NCBI RefSeq assembly: GCF_020866965.1
Contig: NZ_JAJATX010000003.1
Span: 1-64,000, forward strand
Direction of reading: 5' to 3'
DNA: 64,000 bases
Source of the DNA: Microvirga roseola
GTDB taxonomy: Bacteria; Pseudomonadota; Alphaproteobacteria; Rhizobiales; Beijerinckiaceae
Each line of letters opens with the position of its first letter. The first letter of the stretch is position 1. The position numbers and the translations under genes are program-made. Below, piece after piece: positions 54,216 to 63,574 of this stretch. Under the pieces are notes generated by a model, which had not been told where the DNA came from, did no database searches, and saw nothing but the letters and a program-made list of their open reading frames with translations.

Positions 54216-55079
54216 TTATTGCGAAGCCCCGGCCCTGACGGCATCCTTCGCCCGGACCGGCCTGCGGCCATTCGCCCGGATGACCTGGGCACCGTCCTCC
54301 ACGGACCAGCTGGACGCCTCGGCCACGCTGGTGCCGATCATGGTGCGCACCGAGACCCGCAGCGGAAAGAGCACGCGCTGCCCCTCGACGGGCGCTAGCC
54401 ACACGGACATGTCCTTGTTTTCCATCATGAACTTGGTGCCGGGGCGCTGAGCGCGATGGCCGGAAATCGGGACGTAGCGGGCATTGCAGACCAGGACCGG
54501 CCCCGAATAGCCGGGGACCTCAGCAGCCCGCGTCTCCGCATAGCTGAGGACCACGTCGAAGCGGGAAGCGCCGTCGAAAACAGGGATCGAGCGGTTGCAG
54601 TTGTCGGGATGGGTGGGATCGCCCGAAACGGTGACAGGCATGAGAAGGGCGCTGACCGGATCGACCACGCGTTTCTTGTCCACCGCCTTGACCGGCACCC
54701 GATCGGGCTTGGGCTCGAGGGGAGGATCGATCTCGACCTCCGCCACATTGCCGGAACGCAGGCCCATTTTGACCCGGCGCTGATCGCTGGAGGAGATGGA
54801 GATGACGGCGAAGGAGGCAGGCTTCGGCCGCTCTTCCGACAGAACGCCCCTGGCCATCGCCTCGCCCCTGACCCCGGTCAGGAGCCGCACCAGGCCCGAA
54901 AGCCTGACGCTGCCCTCCACCTGGTACTTCTTTTTCGCAAAGGTCGACGACAGGGCCGCCGTGCCGAGGGGCAGGCCGGCCAGGGAGAGGTCGTAATCCA
55001 CCTTGAGGGTCTGGGCATGGGCCTGAGAGCCGATGCCTGCCAGGATCGAGGCAACGAGAGCAGAAGCGAAGAGACGCAT
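54216..55079 (-). CDS. DUF3108 exported protein
   Basis: A 287-residue protein with a signal peptide (MRLFASALVASILAGIGSQAHA, cleaved before QTLKVDYD). It contains the DUF3108 pattern LKVDYDLSLAGLPLGTAAL, PVSALLMPV, CNRSIPVFDGASRFDVVLSY and YVPISGHRAQ. The family is periplasmic and of unknown function, with a beta-rich fold. It lies divergently from rpmB, a neighbourhood seen in other rhizobia. Confidence 0.88.
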   Translation of the reverse strand: MRLFASALVASILAGIGSQAHAQTLKVDYDLSLAGLPLGTAALSSTFAKKKYQVEGSVRLSGLVRLLTGVRGEAMARGVLSEERPKPASFAVISISSSDQRRVKMGLRSGNVAEVEIDPPLEPKPDRVPVKAVDKKRVVDPVSALLMPVTVSGDPTHPDNCNRSIPVFDGASRFDVVLSYAETRAAEVPGYSGPVLVCNARYVPISGHRAQRPGTKFMMENKDMSVWLAPVEGQRVLFPLRVSVRTMIGTSVAEASSWSVEDGAQVIRANGRRPVRAKDAVRAGASQ

Positions 55080-55188
55080 AGGGGTTCCAGGGGTTTTCCC
55101 GATAGTCTATTCCGTTGCATCTCACGCAAATCGGAATAAATCGTGACCGCGCCGTCACAAAAAAGCGAGCTGCGGCACCTTGCTATTC

Positions 55189-55218
55189 TTGACGAGGGGC
55201 CTGGTTTCAGCCTATAGG
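55189..55218 (+). promoter_or_regulatory. Candidate housekeeping promoter of rpmB
   Basis: TTGACG (55189-55194) and TATAGG (55213-55218) are separated by 18 bp, a good match to sigma-70-type promoters of alphaproteobacteria, and lie about 105 bp before the rpmB start. Confidence 0.6.
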
Positions 55219-55321
55219 CTCGCACCTTCCAAGGACTTCTGGTGTCCGGCCGCGCGGGATCTGCGTTGAAGCAAACCCGCGAAATCGAAGCCGCGACCCT
55301 TATGACGATAGGATTGAACCC

Positions 55322-55612
55322 ATGTCGCGCCGTTGCGAACTGACCGGCAAGGCCGTGCTGAGTGGCCACCTGGTGAGCCACTCGAACCGCAAGACGAAGC
55401 GGAAGTTCCTGCCGAACCTCTGCAACGTCACGCTCCAATCCGACGCTCTGCAGCGCTCCGTGCGCCTGCGCGTCTCTGCCAATGCGCTCCGCTCGGTCGA
55501 GCATCGCGGCGGCCTCGACGCTTTCCTGGCCAAGGCCAAGGCGGACGAGCTGTCCACGAATGCCCTGGCGATCAAGCGCGAGATCGAGAAGAAGCTCGCC
55601 GCTGCGAGCTAA
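55322..55612 (+). CDS. rpmB: 50S ribosomal protein L28
   Basis: A 96-residue basic ribosomal protein. The start [32 protein letters not shown] is the L28 signature, followed by [21 protein letters not shown]28 is part of the large subunit. A good promoter lies upstream and a terminator downstream, so it is a single-gene transcript. The gene is complete and has the normal alphaproteobacterial length. Confidence 0.97.
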   Translation: MSRRCELTGKAVLSGHLVSHSNRKTKRKFLPNLCNVTLQSDALQRSVRLRVSANALRSVEHRGGLDAFLAKAKADELSTNALAIKREIEKKLAAAS

Positions 55613-55636
55613 GCCTCGATCCAAAGAGATTGTGTG

Positions 55637-55667
55637 ACGGGCGGCTTCACGGCCGCCCGTTTGCGTT
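55637..55667 (+). terminator. Rho-independent terminator after rpmB
   Basis: A 9-bp GC-rich stem, ACGGGCGGC and GCCGCCCGT, with a TTCACG loop, followed by TTGCGTTT. It lies 24 bp past the rpmB stop. Confidence 0.85.
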
Positions 55668-55709
55668 TGCCTTAAGGCCAAGCTTCTTTCGAACTCCGGA
55701 TGGGCCTCC

Positions 55710-56333
55710 ATGACCGCTCTCGACCGCCGCGACTTCCTCATTGCGCTCACCGCGATGACGCTTGTCGTCCTCTCGTCGAACATCCTGGTCCAGTACCCCT
55801 TCCAGCATCTGGGGCTCGGCGATTACCTGACCTGGGGCGCCTTCAGCTATCCCTTTGCGTTCCTGGTGACGGACCTGTCGAACCGGCGGTTCGGGACCCA
55901 GGGCGCGCGCCGGGTGGTCTATGTTGGCTTCCTGCTGGCCGTGGGTCTGTCCTTCATCCTCGCGACGCCGCGCATCGCCATCGCCTCGGGCGCTGCCTTC
56001 CTGGCGGCCCAGCTCCTCGATATCGGCATTTTCTCCAGCCTTCGGGGCAAGGCCTGGTGGGTGCCGCCCTTCATGTCCTCCGTCATCTCCTCGGCCCTCG
56101 ATACGGCGATCTTCTTCTCCGTCGCCTTCTATTGCGGCGCGGTGCCGGGCCTCGGCCTGACCATCGACCAGATCCTGGCGGCGGTCGGCATCGCCGATCA
56201 GTGCATCGCCCTCCCCTGGGTGAACCTCGCCGTCGCCGATTATCTGGTGAAGCTGGCGCTGGCTGCGCTCGCCATCGCGCCTTACGGGGCCATCCTGACG
56301 ATCATGCGCCCCCGCCTCCAGCGGACGGCCTGA
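55710..56333 (+). CDS. Queuosine-precursor transporter (VUT/YhhQ family)
   Basis: A 207-residue membrane protein with about six helices. Family blocks are NILVQYPFQHLG, GAFSYPFAFLVTDLSNRRFG, AAQLLDIGIFSSLRG and SSVISSALDTAIFFSVAF. In E. coli the relative YhhQ imports preQ0/preQ1 for the tRNA modification queuosine. No preQ1 riboswitch was recognised in the 98 bp before the start. It is convergent with the Anbu operon, 28 bp away. Confidence 0.88.
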   Translation: MTALDRRDFLIALTAMTLVVLSSNILVQYPFQHLGLGDYLTWGAFSYPFAFLVTDLSNRRFGTQGARRVVYVGFLLAVGLSFILATPRIAIASGAAFLAAQLLDIGIFSSLRGKAWWVPPFMSSVISSALDTAIFFSVAFYCGAVPGLGLTIDQILAAVGIADQCIALPWVNLAVADYLVKLALAALAIAPYGAILTIMRPRLQRTA

Positions 56334-56361
56334 AGAGACACCTCCCCGCCCGAGCGGGCGA

Positions 56362-57111
56362 TCAGAGGGCCTTCTCCGCATAAGGCGGGTGGGGAATGGC
56401 CTGATGCGCCGCCCGCAGAGCCGCGGACCAGCGCTCCCGCAGATCGCGAAAATAAGGCTCGTCCTCCTGGATCCGGTGATTGATCCCGGCCTTCAGCTCG
56501 TCGCGCTTGGCGACCACGATGTCGATGGGAAGGCCCACGCCGAGATTGGACTTGAGCGCCGAATCCATGGAGATGAGACCGAGCTTCAGGGCCTCCACGA
56601 GTTCGATGTCGTGGGAGATCGCCCGGTCCAGGATGGGCTTTCCGTATTTCGGCTCCCCGATCTGCAGGAACGGCGTGTCGAGGGTCGCCTCGATGGCGTT
56701 CCCAGCCGAATAGACCTGGTAGAGCCGCATCTCGCCGTGCCCGATCTGCCCCCCGACCAGCATGGTGGCATCGAAGGTCATGCTGCGCTTTTCCATCTCA
56801 GCACCATCGATGGCATAGACCTGACGGATGGCGCGCCCGACGAGCCGGGCCGCCCTGAACATGCTGGACACCGTGAACAGCGTCTCGAGCTCTCCGGTCT
56901 CGGGGTTCTCGACGCCGTCGGAGAGGAGCGACAGGACGGATTGGCTGACAGAGAGGTTGCCCGCAGTCGCCAGCATGACGACCCGCTCGCCGGGCTTCTC
57001 GAACAGGTGAAGCTTGCGGAAGGTTGCGATGTTGTCGACGCCCGCATTGGTGCGCGTATCCGCGATCATCACGAGGCCTTCCCGGACGAGAATGCCGACA
57101 CAATAGGTCAT
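56362..57111 (-). CDS. Anbu, proteasome-type protease
   Basis: A 249-residue self-compartmentalising Ntn-hydrolase of the Anbu family, an ancestral bacterial relative of proteasome beta subunits. The start MTYCVGILVREGLVMIADTRTNAG leaves Thr2 as the expected N-terminal nucleophile after Met removal. SMTFDATMLVGGQI and YQVYSAGNAIEAT are family blocks. The ATG is fixed by GGAGG 7 bp upstream. Anbu genes are known to occur with transglutaminase-like, alpha-E and circularly permuted ATP-grasp genes, exactly as here, suggesting a joint peptide-ligation and degradation process. Confidence 0.92.
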   Translation of the reverse strand: MTYCVGILVREGLVMIADTRTNAGVDNIATFRKLHLFEKPGERVVMLATAGNLSVSQSVLSLLSDGVENPETGELETLFTVSSMFRAARLVGRAIRQVYAIDGAEMEKRSMTFDATMLVGGQIGHGEMRLYQVYSAGNAIEATLDTPFLQIGEPKYGKPILDRAISHDIELVEALKLGLISMDSALKSNLGVGLPIDIVVAKRDELKAGINHRIQEDEPYFRDLRERWSAALRAAHQAIPHPPYAEKAL

Positions 57112-57160
57112 AGGGGTTCCTCCAGGGGCCTTCTGGTCGAACTGCCGGGTCGGGGCCATA

Positions 57161-57979
57161 TTACGCCTGCGCTTGGCGGGCGCTTTCAATCCTCAGACGA
57201 ACATCGAGCGCTTCGCGGGAGACCCCGTAATAGCTACCTCGGACAGGGGCTGCATCAAGATAGTCGAGCCCGGTGGCGAGCCGGACATAGTTTTCCGTTG
57301 TGGAAACATTGTTCGCCGCGTCGAAACTGACCCAGCCGAGCCCCGGAATAGCGGCCTCCGCCCATGCGTGGCCCGCATCCTGAACAGCCTCGCCCGGCTT
57401 GTGCAGATAGCCGGACACATAGCGCGCCGGGATCCGCAGGTGCCGCGCCGCGGTCAGAAAGACATGCGTGAAATCCTGGCACACCCCGTGGCCCGCCGTG
57501 AAGGAATTGGAGGCGGTGGTAGCCGCGTGCGTGGCCTCCATGTCGAAACGCAGGCGCCCATGAATCGCTTCCATAAGGGTATGGGCCTGATCGAGCGGAC
57601 TGACGAGCGAGCCTGCCGCCGCCATGGCGAAGTCGCGAATGGGGGCGTCGGCTGTCGTGAGCGGCGTTTCCCTGAGATAGAAGATCTCCGGAAACCGCTC
57701 GACCCCGCCCCGGATGACACCCGATGTATCCGTGACTTCGATCTCTCCTTCGACCCTGAGGCTGATCTGCTCCACGGGACCTGCCACGAAAAGGCTGTGC
57801 GCGATGTTCCCGTCCCAGTCCTCCCGCCGGATGAGACGGGCGTTGCAATCCGTGTCGATGGCCCAGGCCAACACCGCCTGCCCGGCATGGCCACGCGGCG
57901 TCAGCCGCAGAAGCTGGATCGCGGATTTCACCGGCTCACTGTAGCGGTAGATGGTTTCGTGGGTGATGCGGATGCGCAT
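57161..57979 (-). CDS. Transglutaminase-like peptidase of the Anbu operon
   Basis: A 272-residue cytosolic protein with an N-terminal bacterial transglutaminase-associated domain (MRIRITHETIYRYSEPVKSA, then LRLTPR) and a transglutaminase-like catalytic domain. The triad is readable as Cys in GHGVCQDFTHVF, His in AGHAWAEA and Asp in SFDAANN. It should cleave or form gamma-glutamyl or other amide bonds. It lies 2 bp after the alpha-E gene and 49 bp before Anbu and is intact. Confidence 0.92.
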   Translation of the reverse strand: MRIRITHETIYRYSEPVKSAIQLLRLTPRGHAGQAVLAWAIDTDCNARLIRREDWDGNIAHSLFVAGPVEQISLRVEGEIEVTDTSGVIRGGVERFPEIFYLRETPLTTADAPIRDFAMAAAGSLVSPLDQAHTLMEAIHGRLRFDMEATHAATTASNSFTAGHGVCQDFTHVFLTAARHLRIPARYVSGYLHKPGEAVQDAGHAWAEAAIPGLGWVSFDAANNVSTTENYVRLATGLDYLDAAPVRGSYYGVSREALDVRLRIESARQAQA

Positions 57980-57981
57980 GG

Positions 57982-58922
57982 TCAGGCCAGGTACTGGTTC
58001 GTGATGGCAAGGCCGAGCCGGCTATTGTCGGCGATGAAGTCCTGCAGGAACTCGTGCAGGCCATGCCGGAAAATCTCCTCGACGGTCCGGTTCGTGAGGC
58101 GCGCATGGGCGGACCGCGCCTGCCGCTGGGCTGCGCCCGACACGCCGTAGCGATGGGCGATGTCGTCGAGGTGGCGAGAGAGCGCCGCATAGCAGGCCGC
58201 GAGAGAGCGCGGCATTTCCTCCCTCAGGATGAGGAGATCCGCCACCAGCCAGGGCCGCAGGTTCTGGTGATAGACCCACTGGTAGCTGACGAGCGCTGAC
58301 ACCGAGCGGAGAATGGCGGCCCATTGATAATAGTCGATGCCGCCGCCCACCTCCGCATCCTTCGGCAGGAGCACGTGGTATTTCACGTCGAGCACACGCG
58401 CCGTATTGTCCGCCCGCTCGAGATAAACACCGAGCCGCGAAAACCAGAAGGCATCGTTGCGCAGCATGGTGCGCATGGCGGAACCGTCGTAAAGGAGGGA
58501 AGCCTGCTTCACGAGGTTGAGAAACCGAGGCAGATCCTCGACGCGAATCTTCTGCGACCTGAAGCGGCGCAGATCGTGCCAGGCGGAGTTGATGGCCTCC
58601 CACATCTCGGAGGTGAGCGCGGAGCGTACGGAGCGGGCGTTCTGCCGGGCCGTCTCGAAGCAGCACTGAATGCTCGACGGATTGGCCTCCGAGAAGGCCA
58701 GGAACTCGATCACCCGTTCGGGCGTGATCTCATCGTAGACGGCGCGGAACTGATCCACGCCGCCGGCGCTGATAAGAGCCGACTCCCATTCGTTGCTGTT
58801 CGCGCCGTTATACGCAATCGGCATCGACGCCATGCGATAGGCTACATCGAGAATACGCGCCGTATTCTCGGCCCGCTCCACATAGCGCGAGAGCCAGTAG
58901 AGTCTGCATCACGGATTGGCAC
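57982..58922 (-). pseudogene. Alpha-E domain protein, frameshifted near the N-terminus
   Basis: Most of the all-helical alpha-E (DUF403) domain is intact (LYWLSRYVERAENTARILDV..., then WFSRLGVYLERADNTARVLDVKYH). Its expected beginning is in another frame. A GTG at 58922 with GGAG upstream would read MPIRDADS and should run into LYWLSRY, but at about 58898-58904 a number of bases equal to 3n+1 is missing, most simply CTCT from a CTCTCT run. In the present frame a stop lies just upstream of LYW. The first usable start left is the GTG of YVERAEN, which removes about 16 residues. Real mutation or sequencing error. Confidence 0.82.
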
Positions 58923-58938
58923 GACAAAGACTCCATGC

Positions 58939-60345
58939 TCATTCGCTCAGGACCCAGGTATCCTTCGTGCCTCCGCCCTGGCTCGAGTTGACCACCAGAG
59001 AGCCCTCCGTCAGCGCTACGCAGGTCAGCCCGCCTGGCCAGCCTGACGCCGTTGCGCCCCGTCAGCACGAAGGGGCGGAGATCCACGTGGCGCGGCGCAA
59101 GACCGCTCTTGGTGCAGACGGGACTCGTGGACAGGGCCAGCGTCGGCTGCGCGATGTAGTTGTCGGGGCGCGCCAGGATCCGGCTGCGGAAATGCCCCCT
59201 CGTTTCTCTGCTCGCATGGGGGCCGACCAGCATGCCGTAGCCGCCCGAGCCATTCACTTCCTTCACGACGAGCTCATGCAGGTGATCGAGCACATAGGAC
59301 AGGGCTTCCGGCTTGCGGCAGCGCCAAGTCGGCACGTTCTTCAGGATCGGCTCCTCGCCCATGTAGTAGCGCACGATGTCGGGCACGTAGCTGTACATGG
59401 CCTTGTCGTCGGCCACGCCCGTTCCCGGCGCATTGCAGATGGCGACATTGCCAGCGCGATAGGCTGCAAGCAGCCCCGGCACCCCGAGCGCGGAATCGGG
59501 GCGGAAGACGAGAGGAACGATGAAATCGTCGTCCATGCGGCTGTAGATCACATCGACCCGCTTCGGCACCTCGGTGGTGCGCATATGGACGATCTCGTCG
59601 CGCACGAAGAGGTCACGGCCTTCCACCAGCTCGACGCCCATGCGGTCGGCAAGGAAACTGTGCTCGTAATAGGCGGAGTTCAAGGATCCCGGCGTGAGAA
59701 GAACGACGGTGGGATCGTAAGGACTGCTCGCGGGCGCAACGGATTTCAAGTTTCCCAGAAGTTCGTCGACATAGTTCTCGATGGGGCGGATACGCTGCAT
59801 CGCCATGAGATCGGGAAAGAGCCTTGTCATGACCTCCCGGTTCTCAAGCATGTAGGAGACACCTGAGGGCGTGCGCAGATTGTCCTCGAGCACATAGAAA
59901 TCGTGATCGTCGACCCGCACCACGTCGACGCCGGCGACCTGTACATAGACGCCCCCGTTCAGGGGCAGGCCATTCATCTGCGGGCGGTAATAGGGATTGA
60001 GATAGACGAGCTCGGGCGGAACGATTCCCGCGCGCCGTAGATGTCCTTCAGGAACAGGTTGAGCGCCCTGACCCGCTGCTCGAGCCCGCGGGCGAGATGT
60101 GCCCATTCCCGTGCCGACAGGATGCGCAGGATGATGTCGAAGGGAATGAGCCGCTCTTCCGCCTCCGCATTGCCGTAGACTGCGAAGGTGATGCCGACCT
60201 TTCGGAAGAAAAGCTCGGCCTCTTCACTGCGATGCTCCAGAAGCTGGGGCGGGACGGAGTTCAGCCATTCCTGCAGCACCTGATAGGCGTCCCGGCTATG
60301 GCCGCCATGGCCGTCCATCTCGTCGAAGATCGCTCTTGCCGTCAC
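58939..60345 (-). pseudogene. Circularly permuted ATP-grasp (DUF404/DUF407), two frameshifts
   Basis: This predicted peptide ligase is split over two frames. The first part (60345 to about 60037) reads up to LNLFLKDIYG. The second (about 60036-59037) starts at RAGIVPPELVYLNPYYRPQMNG and holds GVDVVRVDDHDFYVLEDN, TPSGVSYMLENREV and VVKEVNGSGGYGML. Bases equal to 3n+1 are missing between them; about five residues usual here (IYG-xxxIL-RAG) are absent, consistent with a deletion of about 16 bp. A one-base insertion near 59031-59040 shifts the frame again, and the true end reads [30 protein letters not shown] in two pieces before TGA at 58939. The ATP-grasp core between lesions is otherwise well kept. 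Confidence 0.85.
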
Positions 60346-60529
60346 CGGTCCAACAGCCTCCCGAACGGGTCCTCGATGCGCCGAATGGCATCGGGCTCCT
60401 CTTTGGAAAGCTTACGGGAGCGAAGCTGCAGGCTTCAATGGATCTCAGGAAGCGGCGGCAGGCAGCGTGAGATGAGAAAAGGCGCAAATGCACAAGGAGG
60501 AAGAGGCACCGGCCCTCTCCGGCAGCGAC

Positions 60530-61531
60530 TCACCCTTCCGAAAGGACGAATTCCAGCAGCAGGGTTTTCTGAAGAGGACTGAAATTGTCGTCCGAGATGA
60601 GGGTCAGGATGGTCTCGCCGCCCTCACGGTGCACGCAAAGCCCTTCCATGTTGTCGATCTGGTGCGAGGGCTCGCTCTCGTAGAGGGTCTCGCCGTCGAC
60701 CCGCGCACCCGGCCGGATGGCGGCCCTCTCGATCCGGCGCAGGCGGCATCCGAAACCGAAAAGCGAGAAGCGGCGCTCCAGGACGAGAAGGTCGCCACTA
60801 TCCAGGAAGGCGAGATCCGTCACGTTGTAGCCGCCTGAGCGAACCACGTCGAACCGGCCCTTGCGCGGACCCGTCAGGATGAAGCCCTGCGCATGCTCCC
60901 CGACGGACACGACAGCCCCTGCCAGCGGCGACGTCTTGGGCGCGACGCCAATGGCTTCGAGTCCCGCATTGCCCGCCAGTTCCTTCAGTTCCTCGGGCGC
61001 GGTGATGGGAGCGCCCCGTACGAGCCCGCCTGTGCTGCTGCGCTCGAAGCGGATGACGGCATGGTTGCGCTCCACGCCCACGAAAGCCGTGCGCCCCACA
61101 ATCGTGAGGCTTTCCGTATCGTAGAAGCGCGAGCGCCTCACGGGCTTCCCGCCGCTCAGCAGCAGAGGCGCCATCACCGTATCGGCGAGACCCGAGAGCT
61201 GCCCGTCCGATATCTCGGTGCGGGCCCTCAGAATCTGCGCATTGTCGGCCAGCGTGACGATGTCGCGCCCGTTCTCCGAGCGCCACAGGCCGGAAAAGCC
61301 GCCGAAAGCCGAGACGGGGGATTTCAGGTTAAGCCCGGAGCGGAACAGCAGAGCACCGAAGCGGCTGCGGTCCGGATCGGAGACGGAGAAGCGGCTGATG
61401 GGCTCGGCCGTGACCTTGATCGCGGTAGCGCCGTCGAAGGCCTGCGGCCGTTGCGCCATGGCGGCGCCCGTAGCCCCCACGGCGACGGCCGCGCCACCAC
61501 CAATCAGGAAGCCTCGCCGGGTCAGCCTCAA
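60530..61531 (-). CDS. Tat-exported esterase-like/phytase-like beta-propeller protein
   Basis: A 333-residue protein with a twin-arginine signal ([18 protein letters not shown]). The body matches the phytase-type esterase-like family: [50 protein letters not shown]-like [10 protein letters not shown], and the end [38 protein letters not shown]. The fold should be a beta-propeller. The activity is not established for this family. Its ATG overlaps the cobT stop (ATGA), so it is co-translated with the cobaltochelatase. Confidence 0.88.
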   Translation of the reverse strand: MRLTRRGFLIGGGAAVAVGATGAAMAQRPQAFDGATAIKVTAEPISRFSVSDPDRSRFGALLFRSGLNLKSPVSAFGGFSGLWRSENGRDIVTLADNAQILRARTEISDGQLSGLADTVMAPLLLSGGKPVRRSRFYDTESLTIVGRTAFVGVERNHAVIRFERSSTGGLVRGAPITAPEELKELAGNAGLEAIGVAPKTSPLAGAVVSVGEHAQGFILTGPRKGRFDVVRSGGYNVTDLAFLDSGDLLVLERRFSLFGFGCRLRRIERAAIRPGARVDGETLYESEPSHQIDNMEGLCVHREGGETILTLISDDNFSPLQKTLLLEFVLSEG

Positions 61532-63429
61532 GCGTAAGCCCTGCGGCGGGGCGCTCCCGCGCGAGAAGCCTGAGGCCCGTTCTCTTCGAAGAGTTCCGCC
61601 AGCTTCTCAGTCATCACGCCGCCGAGTTCCTCCGCATCGACGATGGTCACGGCGCGGCGATAATAGCGCGTCACGTCGTGGCCGATGCCGATGGCGATGA
61701 GCTCGACCGGCGAGCGGGTCTCGATCTCCTCGATGATGTAGCGCAGGTGCCGCTCGAGATAGTTGCCGGGATTGACCGACAGGGTCGAGTCGTCCACCGG
61801 CGCGCCATCCGAGATCACCATGAGGATGCGCCGCTGCTCGGGCCGGCCGAGCAGGCGCTTGTGCGCCCAGTCGAGAGCCTCGCCGTCAATATTCTCCTTG
61901 AGCAGGCCCTCGCGCATCATCAGGCCCAGGTTCTTGCGCGCGCGCCGCCAAGGCGCGTCCGCCGACTTGTAGATGATGTGGCGCAGATCGTTGAGGCGGC
62001 CTGGATTGGCAGGCTTGCCGCTCTGCAGCCACATCTCGCGCGACTGCCCGCCCTTCCAAGCGCGGGTCGTGAAGCCGAGGATCTCGACCTTGACGCCGCA
62101 GCGCTCGAGCGTGCGGGCGAGAATATCGGCGCAGGTCGCCGCCACGGTGATGGGACGTCCGCGCATGGAGCCGGAATTGTCGATGAGGAGGGTCACCACC
62201 GTATCGCGGAAGTTCGTATCCTGCTCCTGCTTGAACGAGAGGGGCTGGAACGGATCCATGATGATGCGGGGCAGGCGCACGGGATCGAGCGTTCCCTCCT
62301 CCAGGTCGAACTCCCAGGCCCGGTTCTGCTGCGCCAGGAGGCGGCGCTGCAGGCGGTTCGCCAGGCGGCCGACCACGCCCTGGAGATGGGCGAGCTGCTT
62401 GTCGAGATAGGCGCGAAGGCGCGTCAGCTCGTCCGCATCGCAGAGGTCCTCCGCATGGGTGACCTCGTCGAACTTGTGCGTGAAGGCCTTGTAGTCCGGC
62501 CCGCGCGTCTCGTTGGTCCGGGACGGCGGACGCCAGGACTCGCCGGCATCCTCCGAATCCGCCTCATCGGCCTCCTCGGGCATTTCGCCGGAGGGTCCAT
62601 CGGCGTCTTCCGTCGCACCCTCCTCGATATCCTCGCTCGCATCCTCGCTGACTTCGACCTCGGCGCGGTCGCCTTGCGAATCCTGCTCGGATTCGCCCTC
62701 GCCCTGCTGCTGCTGGTCCTGCTCGGATTCGTTCTCCTCCTCGTTCTCCTCGTCCTCCGCATCGAGGGAGGATTCATCGGCCATGTCGAGGGAGGTGAGC
62801 ATCTCGCGGATGCCGCGGGCGAAGTCGCGCTGGCTCTCGATGTTCTTGAGAAGTCCGTCGAGATCGCGTCCCGCCCGGTCCTCGATGAAATCGCGCCAGA
62901 GGTCCACGATCTTGGCGGCGGCCGGCGGAGGCCTCTCGCCGGTCAGGCGTTCGCGCACCATGAGCGCCAGCGCATCCTCGATGGGCGCATCGGCGCGGTC
63001 CGTGATTTCCTCGTATTTGCCGCCGCGATGATAGCGGTCTTCCAGCATGGCCGAAATGTTGGAGGAAACGCCCGCCATGCGCCGCGAGCCGATGGACTCG
63101 ACGCGGGCCTGCTCGACTGCATCGAACACGGCGCGGGCCGCCTGGCCCTCCGGAGCGAGCTTGCGGTGGAGCGAAGTGTCGTGGCAGGCGAGGCGAAGCG
63201 CCATGGAATCCGCATTGCCGCGCAGGATCGCCACGTCCTGCGAGGTCAGCCGCCGGGGCGGCTCCGGCAGGCGGGCCTTGTCCTGGCCCATCAGGGCCGG
63301 GCGGTCGGAGGCGAAGGCGACCTCGAGATCGGGCTTGCGCGCGATTGCCTTCATGGTGCCGGCAATGGAGCGCTTCAGCGGCTCCGCCGGCGCTTCCTTC
63401 TTCTCACCTGGCTTGCGGTTCGAGATGGA
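61528..63429 (-). CDS. cobT: Cobaltochelatase subunit CobT
   Basis: The CobT subunit works with CobS in the ATP-dependent, CobN-containing chelatase that inserts cobalt in the aerobic cobalamin pathway. It has 633 residues. The N-terminal part (to about 200) is helical, followed by a long Glu/Asp/Gln-rich linker (about 215-310) and a C-terminal von Willebrand A domain with the MIDAS motif DNSGSM and metal-binding ISDGAPVDD. The start at [10 protein letters not shown] is preferred; the frame upstream is repeat DNA. An overlap of 4 bp follows at its end. Confidence 0.95.
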   Translation of the reverse strand, partial: SISNRKPGEKKEAPAEPLKRSIAGTMKAIARKPDLEVAFASDRPALMGQDKARLPEPPRRLTSQDVAILRGNADSMALRLACHDTSLHRKLAPEGQAARAVFDAVEQARVESIGSRRMAGVSSNISAMLEDRYHRGGKYEEITDRADAPIEDALALMVRERLTGERPPPAAAKIVDLWRDFIEDRAGRDLDGLLKNIESQRDFARGIREMLTSLDMADESSLDAEDEENEEENESEQDQQQQGEGESEQDSQGDRAEVEVSEDASEDIEEGATEDADGPSGEMPEEADEADSEDAGESWRPPSRTNETRGPDYKAFTHKFDEVTHAEDLCDADELTRLRAYLDKQLAHLQGVVGRLANRLQRRLLAQQNRAWEFDLEEGTLDPVRLPRIIMDPFQPLSFKQEQDTNFRDTVVTLLIDNSGSMRGRPITVAATCADILARTLERCGVKVEILGFTTRAWKGGQSREMWLQSGKPANPGRLNDLRHIIYKSADAPWRRARKNLGLMMREGLLKENIDGEALDWAHKRLLGRPEQRRILMVISDGAPVDDSTLSVNPGNYLERHLRYIIEEIETRSPVELIAIGIGHDVTRYYRRAVTIVDAEELGGVMTEKLAELFEENGPQASRAGAPRRRAYA

Positions 63430-63512
63430 CATTCTTGCCTGTTGCTTCCGATAAGCCCTCTTTCCGAGGAGGCCACAGGCCGTCTCGAAGGAGGGCGCTT
63501 CCAGAAAACTCT

Positions 63513-63569
63513 GGTCAGGCATCCTGATCCTTCGAGACGCTACGCTCCTCAGGATGAGGATGCCTGACC
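63513..63569. repeat. Short intergenic repeat, copy 2, inside a 13-bp inverted repeat
   Basis: Perfect inverted repeats GGTCAGGCATCCT (63513-63525) and AGGATGCCTGACC (63557-63569) flank a CCTTCGAGACGC element that is nearly identical to the one at 5-35. A third, inverted fragment (GTCTCGAAGGA) is at about 63482-63492. The whole lies between cobS and cobT and could form a hairpin in the cobST mRNA. Confidence 0.7.
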
Positions 63570-63574
63570 GTTGC

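Noticed and set aside
58808-60106. Taking the 432-residue frame as the whole ATP-grasp protein
   Set aside because: Its first about 25 and last about 70 residues are out-of-frame sequence; the family's real ends lie in the neighbouring frames.
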